64,000 nt of DNA from Cobetia crustatorum (lineage in GTDB: Bacteria; Pseudomonadota; Gammaproteobacteria; Pseudomonadales; Halomonadaceae), in contig NZ_JEMF01000016.1 in assembly GCF_000591415.1 (NCBI RefSeq), positions 1 through 64,000 of the forward strand, in the 5' to 3' direction. Both the position numbers and the translations under genes were made by a program. Positions 17,691-25,187 of the stretch are shown here, piece by piece (position 1 is the first letter of the stretch; every line of letters begins with the position of its first letter). The notes under the pieces were generated by a model that searched no databases, was not told the origin of the DNA, and was given only the letters and a program-made list of their open reading frames with translations.

Positions 17691-17959
17691 GCCTGGCGCT
17701 GCATCAGGTTTTCGACGGCGTTGACCACATCATTCAGCGTGCGCACGCTTTTGAAGTCGTTGGCTTCAATGCGTCGGCCGGTGAACTTCTTGAGCTCGAC
17801 CACCAGATCGACGGCATCAATGCTATCGATGTCGAGGTCTTCATAAAGACGGGCTTCGGGATGGATGTCGTCGGCCTCGATCTCGAATAGTTCGATCAGA
17901 GTGCTGCGTACATGGGCGTAAATATCGTCACGGGTGACGGTAGTGTGTTCAGCGCTCAC
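17687..17959 (-). CDS. apeF: Acyl carrier protein 2 of the APE cluster
   Basis: A 90-residue ACP whose phosphopantetheine site is the Ser of DLDIDSIDAVDL. I choose the GTG start at 17959 because GGAGG lies six bases upstream; this gives an 11-base overlap with the first ACP gene. A longer reading to 17989 has no comparable ribosome-binding site. APE systems use two ACPs, one for the starter and one for elongation. Which is which cannot be told from sequence. Confidence 0.85.
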   Translation of the reverse strand: MSAEHTTVTRDDIYAHVRSTLIELFEIEADDIHPEARLYEDLDIDSIDAVDLVVELKKFTGRRIEANDFKSVRTLNDVVNAVENLMQRQA

Positions 17960-18218
17960 GACGAGCCTCCACCAGTGCACGCAGGGCATTCAGGCTTGCG
18001 AAGTGGGTGCGTGTGTCTTCGGCCTCGGCATCCAACGTGATGCCGTAGTGCTTCTGCAGCGCAAGGCCCAGTTCGAGGGCGTCAATGGAGTCGAGCCCAA
18101 GGCCGTCAATGAAGAGTGGTTCGTCGGCGACGATATCGTCGGCGGTGATATCTTCAAGCTCCAACGTGTCGATGATCAGTTGCTTGAGTTCAAGTTCAAG
18201 CGTCGGCGTATCGCTCAT
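17949..18218 (-). CDS. apeE: Acyl carrier protein 1 of the APE cluster
   Basis: An 89-residue acidic ACP with the attachment Ser in GLGLDSIDALEL, flanked by the usual helices. It precedes and overlaps the second ACP gene. It would be activated by the PPTase at the far end of the operon. There are 37 bases between it and the upstream acyltransferase. Confidence 0.88.
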   Translation of the reverse strand: MSDTPTLELELKQLIIDTLELEDITADDIVADEPLFIDGLGLDSIDALELGLALQKHYGITLDAEAEDTRTHFASLNALRALVEARRER

Positions 18219-18255
18219 GAAATATCCTCTGGTCGGCTAATGCGAAGGCGGTGGG

Positions 18256-19095
18256 TTACGAGCGTTGGAAAATTGTCAGCTCGTTGGCGAATTGTGTGGC
18301 CAGTTGGCGGGTCAGCTGGCGGGCATCGCGTGATAGTGGTGTCGGTGGGCTAGCGCTGGCTGTGTTCTGTGATGTTGCTGGTGACACCTCTGATGCAGTA
18401 CGTAATGACATGTTTGATGAAATATCAGGTAGCACCTTGAAACGCAGCATCACGCGCCGCTTGGGAATGTGGTACCAGGGCTCACCCTTGGTCAGGGTGC
18501 TCGGTTGGCAATCAATTAGCACTGGCGTGATATCGCTGGGCGTGCGCAGCGCGATGTTGGCGGCACCACGGCGAAACTTGAGCGCTCGGCCAGGCACACT
18601 GCGGGTACCTTCAGGAAACAGGATCAGAGCATTGCCGCGTGCCAGGCTGTCACGCGCGGCGTCGAGCACGGTTTCTGGCTCGCTGTTGGTGATATAACCC
18701 GCGGCGCGAATGGGGCCGCGCGTGAAGATATTGCGTGCCAGTCTTCCCTTAACGACGCAATCGGCATGTGGGATCAGCGCCAGCAGAAAGACAACATCAA
18801 TCAGTGTCGGATGATTGGCCAGTACCAGCAGGCCAGGGCGCTGGAGGCGTTCGCATTCAGATAGCTGATAATCGAGCACGCCAAGACCGCGCATCAGGCC
18901 GACGAAGCCGCGCATGCAGTGATGAATGACGCTACGTGCCAGTCGTTGGCAGTGTGCATCATCGCGAATCAGTAACGTGAGTAGCGGCAATAGCACGCCC
19001 AGCAGCACACCACCGATTCCGAAGGCGGTGAAACTGACAGCGGTGGCGATACCACGCCATAGGCGTCCGGGAGGTGAGGAGAGCGTGAGGTGCAT
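18256..19095 (-). CDS. apeD: PlsC-like 1-acylglycerol-phosphate acyltransferase of the APE cluster
   Basis: A 279-residue membrane-bound acyltransferase. It has an N-terminal hydrophobic segment (about 18-44), the catalytic NHPTLID (H-x4-D) near 94-100 and FPEGTRS near 162-168, both standard for the PlsC family. It probably transfers the polyene or a fatty acid to a glycerol-based anchor. The C-terminal 50 residues are Ser/Thr-rich and lack motifs. Its start overlaps the chain-length factor stop (TGATG). The symbol is by gene order. Confidence 0.8.
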   Translation of the reverse strand: MHLTLSSPPGRLWRGIATAVSFTAFGIGGVLLGVLLPLLTLLIRDDAHCQRLARSVIHHCMRGFVGLMRGLGVLDYQLSECERLQRPGLLVLANHPTLIDVVFLLALIPHADCVVKGRLARNIFTRGPIRAAGYITNSEPETVLDAARDSLARGNALILFPEGTRSVPGRALKFRRGAANIALRTPSDITPVLIDCQPSTLTKGEPWYHIPKRRVMLRFKVLPDISSNMSLRTASEVSPATSQNTASASPPTPLSRDARQLTRQLATQFANELTIFQRS

Positions 19096-19829
19096 CAGTC
19101 GTGATCAGGTGCTGGGTGAGGAGCCACCAGCTGCCAGTGCTGGCGGCGGCAGGTGAGGGTGGCCTCGGGAAGGTGCTCGGCCTGCTCCAGCCAGTGAATC
19201 ACTTCAAGCGGTGTTGGGGCGTTGGGCGAGTGAGTTGTCTGACTGGCCGCCGGGCTGACTGGGCTGGCGGACAGCTCAGCGCTGCCGACACCTGTGACGG
19301 TCGAGCGACTCAGGCGCATCGCCACTGCAGAGGCATGTGCTGGATAGTCGCCGTGATGAATGAAGGCGTCTGGTGCGGCGATATCGGAGAACAACACGAT
19401 GACTTCATCGCGTTCAGTCAGATAGCCGAGGGCTTCGCTCATCATGGCCTCGAATTCGTCACCGCAGGCAGCGACGGCCTCGAGAGGCTGGTGGGACTGG
19501 CTGACAATGGAGTACAACCCGAGGATAGCGTTGTGTACCGAAAGCGAAAAGCGCGCAGGAGACAACGCCTCGTCAGGCTGGGTGGCAGCGTCGAGCAGGG
19601 CGAGAATTCTGGTGGTGTCGCCGTGACGCGAGGCGTGAATCACCGGCAGATTGGCGTGCGGGTCCAGTGCAGATAGCAGTGTGCAGCATGCCTGGCCCAC
19701 CGAACTCAGTCGGCGGCGCAGCATGGCGGGCACTTGCTCGGCACGCGGGGTAGGGGTGATCTCGACACGGCTGTCATGTGCGGTGCGGGTCGCACTCGCC
19801 TGCCAGGCTCGCCAGTCAGTCAGATGCAT
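19095..19829 (-). CDS. apeC: KS-like chain-length factor, first gene of the APE operon
   Basis: A 244-residue protein of the 'beta-ketoacyl synthase chain length factor' family, which corresponds to the N-terminal half of a ketosynthase. It shows PAMLRRRLSSVGQ, VIHASRHGDTTRI and FSLSVHNAILGLYSI. The SVHNA region stands where a true KS has its active Cys, so it should not condense by itself. In the characterised system ApeC pairs with ApeO to set polyene length. A Ser/Ala/Thr-rich insert lies near 175-205. No clear Shine-Dalgarno precedes ATG 19829, so the start is less certain than for the downstream genes. Confidence 0.82.
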   Translation of the reverse strand: MHLTDWRAWQASATRTAHDSRVEITPTPRAEQVPAMLRRRLSSVGQACCTLLSALDPHANLPVIHASRHGDTTRILALLDAATQPDEALSPARFSLSVHNAILGLYSIVSQSHQPLEAVAACGDEFEAMMSEALGYLTERDEVIVLFSDIAAPDAFIHHGDYPAHASAVAMRLSRSTVTGVGSAELSASPVSPAASQTTHSPNAPTPLEVIHWLEQAEHLPEATLTCRRQHWQLVAPHPAPDHD

Positions 19830-20173
19830 GAAGTGTCTGTCCGTGAACGCATCGTTGCCATATTGGGTTCTCAGTGTAACGTACGGGAGATCGACAGCCC
19901 AAGCAGGCGTGCGGTTGCACTCTCCAGAGCACGCTTGTTACCCGTGCGTCAGAGGGACAATCCTGTCATCCGGGCGATGTCATTGTCGGCGAGACTGGAC
20001 AGGCGCTGGCGACGGTGTAGGGTATCGCCGCATTGCTGGTGCACCAGACACTATCGCCTGCGTAAGTCGGAAAGAAACAATAGTACGTGAAGCGCCGAGA
20101 TGAGGCGCCACCAGTGTGATGGGAACGAAAGATGAGGACGTAGCATGACGTTGATCATACGCGGGTCAAGGGC
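19830..20173. other. Divergent intergenic region between the APE operon and trkH
   Basis: This 344-base stretch should hold the promoter of the long leftward APE operon and that of trkH. I see no convincing -35/-10 pair or operator. A ten-codon open frame at 20145-20177, MTLIIRGSRA, has GAGG eight bases upstream and its TGA overlaps the trkH ATG; it could be a leader peptide. Confidence 0.5.
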
Positions 20174-21684
20174 ATGAGTTCGCCGCTGGAGTCGACGGTG
20201 GGCTGGCGAAAAATGCGGATTGTACGGCATCTGCAGCTTGATGAATGGTTACCGGTGATCAGGATTCTCGGTCTGCTGCTGTGTGTAGTCGCCGTGATGA
20301 TGCTCGTGCCGTTGTTTATCCTGCTCAAGGAGGATGACGGTGATGCGAGGGCCTTCCTGATCTCGCTGGGTATCACGCTCGGCTCGGCGGTGCTGATGCT
20401 GGCGATCTCGCGCAAGGTGGAGCTGGAGCTCAAGCCGCGCGCGATGTTCGTGCTGACGACCTTGAGTTGGGTGCTGGTATCGGCGTATTCCAGTCTGCCG
20501 CTGGTGTTCGGCGCGCCGCATCTGGAGGTGACCGATGCGGTCTTCGAATCGGTCTCGGCGATCACGACGACCGGCTCGACCGTGATGAGCAACATTGAAG
20601 GCCTCTCGGATGGCTTGAAGCTGTGGCGTGGCTTGATGCAGTGGATTGGGGGCATCGGCATCATCGTGATGGCGATTGCCATCCTGCCCTTCCTGAAGGT
20701 GGGTGGAATGCGTCTGTTTCAGACCGAGTCGTCTGACTGGTCTGACAAGGTATTGCCGCGTGCTGGCGGCGTGGCCAAGGCGATCGGGCTGGTCTATGTC
20801 GGCCTGACCCTGCTGGCAATACTGACCTACTGGCTAGGCGGAATGGACGGGCTGGACGCGTGGTACACGGCATGACCTCACTGGCGACCGGCGGCTTTGC
20901 CAATTACGACAGCTCGATGGGCGTCTACTCGGACCGGCCGCATCTGTTGTGGATGGCATCCTTCTTCATGCTGCTGGGGGCGCTCCCCTTTGTGCTGTTC
21001 ATTCGCGCCTGGCAGGACCGTGCCGGTGTGCTGTGGTGCGACGCTCAGGTGCGTGGCTTCTTGCGTCTATTAGGCTGGGTGATTGCAGCGTTGACACTCT
21101 ATCGCGTCATCAATGGCGAGGCGCTATTCACGGCGCTGACGCAGGTGACGTTCAATGTCATTTCGGTCGTGACGACGACCGGCTATGCCAGTGATGACTA
21201 CAGTGCATGGGGCCCGTTTGCGGTAGTGGCCTTCTTCTATCTGACCTTCGTCGGTGGCTGCAGTGGCTCCACCAGTGGTGGCATGAAGATCTTCCGCCTG
21301 CAGATCGGCCTGATCATGCTCGGCAATCATCTGCGTTCACTGATACATGCCAATGGCGTGTTCTCGCAGCGCTACAACGGACGTGCCTTGCCGGATGAGG
21401 TAGTTCGCGCGGTCATCGCATTCTCGTTCTTCTTCTTCATCACCATCGGCGGACTGGCGCTGGCACTGTCCTTTATCGGGCTTGATTTGATCACCGCCGT
21501 TACGGGTGCCGCGACAGCAGTCACCAATGTGGGTCCAGGGCTCGGTGACATCATTGGCCCGGCGGGTAATTTTTCGACGCTGCCTGACAGTGCCAAGTGG
21601 TTGCTGTGCATTGGCATGTTGATGGGACGTCTCGAGATACTGACCGTGCTGGTGCTGTTCTCGCCCAGTTTCTGGCGTAAGTAA
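20174..21684 (+). CDS. trkH: Trk-type K+ uptake subunit (TrkH/TrkI), frameshifted
   Basis: The membrane subunit of the Trk potassium system, important for osmoadaptation in halophiles. The four selectivity-filter loops are visible: TTTGST, ATGGFA, TTTGYA and VTNVGPG. The frame breaks after LDAWYTA and resumes in the next frame with HGMTSLATGGF. Restoring one C at about 20866 (TAC-CAC) gives LDAWYHGMTSLATGGF and a full protein of about 503 residues. The break lies just before the second filter, so a real frameshift would destroy transport; a sequence error is more likely. Partner TrkA is not in this window. A terminator follows at 21724. Confidence 0.85.
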
Positions 21685-21723
21685 CTCGCTTCATCATGGT
21701 GGCCATGAAGAACGTCGATCATG

Positions 21724-21757
21724 AAAAATGCCACCGTCGGCTGACGGTGGCATTTTT
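21724..21757. terminator. Rho-independent terminator after trkH
   Basis: A perfect 15-bp stem (AAAAATGCCACCGTC and GACGGTGGCATTTTT) with a four-base loop GGCT and T-runs on both strands. It can stop rightward trkH transcription and also leftward transcription from the convergent acyltransferase gene. Confidence 0.92.
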
Positions 21758-21758
21758 T

Positions 21759-21808
21759 ATTTCAGGATCGGTATTTCAGGATCGGTATTTCAGGGTCAGC
21801 ATTTCATG
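21759..21808 (+). repeat. 14-bp tandem repeat between convergent genes
   Basis: The unit ATTTCAGGATCGGT occurs at 21759-21772 and 21773-21786, followed by a two-mismatch copy at 21787-21800 and a decayed fourth start (ATTTCATGGG). It is non-coding and lies just past the terminator. Confidence 0.85.
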
Positions 21809-21825
21809 GGATACGGATCCGTCCC

Positions 21826-23094
21826 TTATGATGCTGCCTGCTCGGCTCCCGCCGCTTGTGCGGCATCCAGCTTGTCGTCGAGATCAATGCTCAGGCCTTC
21901 GCGATTCAGGATCGGGTTGGCGTATTGCACCAGCCACCAGTCCCTGAGCTCGCTGGGCACACCGGCAAGGCGATTCTCGAAGGTGGCGCGTTCAGCGCCA
22001 CTGATGGCCGTGACATCCAGTGCTGAGGCCAGACGCGGTTCTTCGCGCAGCTGCGGTCGACTGGCGGCCAGTTTCTCCAGCGCCAGCTGGTGGCTCGGGT
22101 AGAGGGTGTAGTGCTCCAATACCTGGCGGTCGACTTCCGCCACCACGTCTTCCGGCGTTTCGAAGTCGCCCTTGAGCGGCTCTCCGAAGACCAGCTTGAC
22201 CCGCCCCTTGTGGCCGCTGATACCGGCGGCGATGGACTGGATGTCCTCGTACTTCACCTTTTCGTAGCGACCTTCATTGGCCAGTGCGGCCAGTTCACGT
22301 GCTTTCTGCAGATCGCAGGGGTCGAACTCGTAGCTGATCGAGACCGGCACGATATTGAGCTCGCTGACCGTCTCACTGAACGGACGGGTCTTGTCGGCCA
22401 TGCGTGCAGACATGGTCAGCATCTTGATGATGGCAGTTTCGGTGCCGTCACGGCCGTCCTTGGCACGACCTTCACGTTGGGCCAGCCAGATAGAATGCTT
22501 GTCGTGCGTCAGCGAATGGCGGATATAGCCTGACAGCGCTTGATAGGCCGCTAGCATCGCGCGCTTGCCCTTGGCCGAGCGCGGCACGATGAAGCTCTTG
22601 TTGAGGCGCATCACGTCGGTGACGAACGGCTTTTGCAGTAAGTTATCGCCAATCGCGATACGCACTGTGTTACGCCCATGACGATAGAGGGCGTAGTTGA
22701 CGAAGGCCGGGTCCAGTGAGATATCGCGATGGTTGGACAGAAACAGGTAGGGCGTATCCTCGGAGAGGCGCTCAAGTCCTGCTGTCTCGAAGCTGGTCGT
22801 GGTGGTGTGAATCATGCGCGCCATGTAACCGGCGATGCGGCTCTGGAAGCTGGCGACATCTTTCACGCCACGCATTTCACGCTTGATGGCCAGTCGTGCG
22901 ATCTGGCGTGCCAGCCATGGGAAGCGCTGGGTCAGGCCTGGTAAACGGAAGCGAGTCAAGGTATCGAGCAGCTCGCGGTCCTGCTCCAGGCGCACCAGCA
23001 CCTCCGCTACCTCGTCATCGTGGTAAGGGCGAATATCGGCGAACGGGTCTTGTTCGGCGGTCGTGGCAGGGCTAGGCGTTGCTGTGTCAGTCAT
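21826..23094 (-). CDS. PlsB/PlsC-like glycerol-3-phosphate or lysophosphatidate acyltransferase
   Basis: A 422-residue phospholipid acyltransferase. The active-site region is LFLSNHRDISLDPAF at about 120-134, and a later substrate motif lies near SIWLAQREGRAKDG. There is no strong transmembrane segment, which fits peripheral association. Resemblance is to the glycerol acyltransferases of marine gammaproteobacteria with an SNHRDI motif; the acyl acceptor cannot be told. The C-terminal 70 residues are outside the core domain. It is a single gene, convergent with trkH; the 180 bases upstream (23095-23274) show no gene. Confidence 0.75.
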   Translation of the reverse strand: MTDTATPSPATTAEQDPFADIRPYHDDEVAEVLVRLEQDRELLDTLTRFRLPGLTQRFPWLARQIARLAIKREMRGVKDVASFQSRIAGYMARMIHTTTTSFETAGLERLSEDTPYLFLSNHRDISLDPAFVNYALYRHGRNTVRIAIGDNLLQKPFVTDVMRLNKSFIVPRSAKGKRAMLAAYQALSGYIRHSLTHDKHSIWLAQREGRAKDGRDGTETAIIKMLTMSARMADKTRPFSETVSELNIVPVSISYEFDPCDLQKARELAALANEGRYEKVKYEDIQSIAAGISGHKGRVKLVFGEPLKGDFETPEDVVAEVDRQVLEHYTLYPSHQLALEKLAASRPQLREEPRLASALDVTAISGAERATFENRLAGVPSELRDWWLVQYANPILNREGLSIDLDDKLDAAQAAGAEQAAS

Positions 23095-23274
23095 CGACGC
23101 GCGTCATCCGGTATTGTCATTTTGAAAAAAAGGGGCGGCAGGCCGGCACGTTTCTCAGGCAGTGAACACTTCACTCGGAGAGCGGACATGCCGGCGTTGC
23201 TCAGCTACCCGGTTGGGCTTCACCGCCCAACCAGGCGGTCATCTGTTCAATCACGCCAGACAGCACTTGAGCCA

Positions 23275-24120
23275 TCAGGCAAAGTCGGTTTCAAGACGTA
23301 AAATCGGGTCTTCAGCGTCGTCTTGGGCATTGGCTTCGTCAATGACCGCATCGGCGAACTTCAGGCTCTTGAGTGACGTATCTTCGCCGAGTACCAGCGC
23401 AACACGGCCATCGATTTCGAGTGCCAGCTTACTGACAACACGGCCCAGGTTCAGCGCGGTCTGGATTTCTTCGCCATCGAGATCGAACTGGCGAGCGCGC
23501 AGTACACCCTCTTCACCGCCTGGCGCCTTGAGCTCGACCTGATCACCGACGATCAGCTCTTCCGGGCGTGAAGTGACATCGCGCAGCCAGGTCGTCATTA
23601 CCTGTGACGGCGGATGTGCGACGGCTAGCGGTGTGACCTTGAGCGACCCCAGTGTCTGGCGCAGTAGGTCGAGGATTTCCTCGGCACGCTTGGCGGTGGA
23701 GGCATTGACGGCGATCAATCCGCGACGGCTGTCCCACCATAGATCAGTCCGCGAGGAGCGAGTGAAGGCGCGTGGCAGCAATTCTTCGTAGATTTGCTCC
23801 TTGAGCGTCAGTTTTTCACGACGACGTAGTGGACGGCCTTCGGCGATTTCGCGCTCGGCAACACGTTCTTCCAGTTCTTCCTTGACCACGGCCGCGGGCA
23901 ATACGCGCTCCTGACGTAGGGCGCTGATCAGGAAGTGGCCCTGAATCTCGTGAACCAGCATGTCGCTGTTACGGCCTCCCGGTGCCACCCAGCCAATACG
24001 CTTGGCTTCGACGCCGGTAACGGGGCGGAACAGGTGCTCGGGGAGGGCGTCGGCCAGGCGGCCTTCTTCTAGCGGAGCGCTGTCATGCAGGCGATAAAGT
24101 TGGAGATGCTTGAACCACAT
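23275..24120 (-). CDS. rdgC: Recombination-associated protein RdgC
   Basis: RdgC is a ring-shaped DNA-binding protein that modulates RecA activity. The protein begins MWFKHLQLYRL and carries KRIGWVAPGG and a basic patch near RRREKLTLKEQIYEELLPRAF, all typical of the family. At 281 residues it is slightly shorter than E. coli RdgC (303). The frame extends upstream to 24285, but ATG 24120 has AAGGA nine bases before it and matches the family's N-terminus. Confidence 0.9.
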   Translation of the reverse strand: MWFKHLQLYRLHDSAPLEEGRLADALPEHLFRPVTGVEAKRIGWVAPGGRNSDMLVHEIQGHFLISALRQERVLPAAVVKEELEERVAEREIAEGRPLRRREKLTLKEQIYEELLPRAFTRSSRTDLWWDSRRGLIAVNASTAKRAEEILDLLRQTLGSLKVTPLAVAHPPSQVMTTWLRDVTSRPEELIVGDQVELKAPGGEEGVLRARQFDLDGEEIQTALNLGRVVSKLALEIDGRVALVLGEDTSLKSLKFADAVIDEANAQDDAEDPILRLETDFA

Positions 24121-24459
24121 GCGGCCAATCCTTGAGTCCGATGAGCGGGCGTGCCCGTTTGAATGGCGCGTATTATGGCGAAACTCATGCGGCGGGTCAT
24201 CCGTCACCGGCATGATGCTGTGTATCAGAAGCATGCCTGAGGAGGTGCAGTTTACGTAACGGCTCCCGCCAACGCTTTCAGCCAAGCGTTTGTTTTTATG
24301 TCAACTGCAGGCATAAGATCAGATTCTTGTCGCATTGTTACTGCAGGTTTCCCTTGCGCGGGCATGACGGGTTTTCAGAGCAAGAAGGCCATGTGCGGCG
24401 CTTTATATTATCGACAATCTGCACTCCGCTGCAGATGTCATGATGATCAGGAGGCAAGG
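24121..24459. other. Divergent intergenic region between rdgC and the thioesterase gene
   Basis: These 339 bases separate two divergent genes and must hold both promoters. No clear promoter pair, operator or structured RNA was seen. Open frames that run into it are upstream extensions of the flanking genes without ribosome-binding sites. Confidence 0.5.
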
Positions 24460-24966
24460 ATGCACAATGATATGAGCACGTCAGAAGCCGCATCGGATTC
24501 CAGTTCGGGTTCCGCTTCGGGAGCCATTAGTCGTGCAACGCTGATAGTGCGCGGCTTCCATCTGGATGGTTATGGGCACGTCAACAATGCCCGTTATCTG
24601 GAGTTTTACGAGGAAGGGCGCTGGGGCTACATGCTTGCGTATCTCGATCTCGACGATCTGAAGCGTGAAGGGATTGCGATGGTGGCGGTGAACGTCAATC
24701 TGGACTGGAACTATCCGGCCACGGTGCATGATGAACTGGTGATCACTACCCAGCTTTCCCATGTCGGGCGTCGCAAGATGATCATGCACCAGGAGATCCA
24801 CCTCGGTGAACATCGCTTGGGTGAAGTGCATCCGCGCTCTGGCGCCCTTGTATCGCGAGCCGACTTCACCTTTGTGTTGATGAACACGACCAGTGGGCGT
24901 GCCATGCCACTGGAGGGAGATATTGCTGCGATACTGCGTCCGCTAGTGGTTGAGGGCAATGTCTGA
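24460..24966 (+). CDS. Acyl-CoA thioesterase, hotdog fold
   Basis: A 168-residue thioesterase of the YbgC/FadM type. RGFHLDGYGHVNNARYLEFYEEGR at about 31-54 holds the family signature, although the usual catalytic Asp of the FxDxD region is here in HLDGYGH. The first 28 residues are Ser-rich. Start choice: ATG 24460 follows AGGAGG by five or six bases; the longer frame from 24298 has no such site. It is an isolated gene between rdgC and gyrA. Confidence 0.78.
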   Translation: MHNDMSTSEAASDSSSGSASGAISRATLIVRGFHLDGYGHVNNARYLEFYEEGRWGYMLAYLDLDDLKREGIAMVAVNVNLDWNYPATVHDELVITTQLSHVGRRKMIMHQEIHLGEHRLGEVHPRSGALVSRADFTFVLMNTTSGRAMPLEGDIAAILRPLVVEGNV

Positions 24967-25027
24967 GCGCCGATCAGGCGCAGGATCGCGACGCTGTGTT
25001 CCGCAGCGTCTCTTTGCGATGCCGTGT

Positions 25028-25060
25028 GGGCTGCTAGGAGAGCCCGCAAGTGGTATAATC
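25028..25060 (+). promoter_or_regulatory. Probable gyrA promoter with extended -10
   Basis: TGGTATAAT at 25051-25059 is a consensus -10 with the TGn extension. No good -35 lies 17 bases upstream, as is common with extended -10 promoters. The transcript start would be near 25066, leaving a leader of about 120 bases with a GGTGCC/GGCACC hairpin at about 25071-25090. Confidence 0.6.
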
Positions 25061-25187
25061 CCGCCACTTCGGTGCCGCGGAGCTGGCACCCTGTGTCTGC
25101 TTTACGTCACTGCCGCGCTGCAGCACTGGCCCGAGAGGGTCGCTGTTGCAGTGGCGCCAACAGTTGAGTTCAAGGATTTGACGAATC

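Noticed and set aside
276-19829. Reading the KS/KR/ACP genes as a fatty acid synthesis operon
   Set aside because: The lyase, MMPL exporter, LolA-like carrier, chain-length factor and gene order match aryl polyene clusters, not fab operons.
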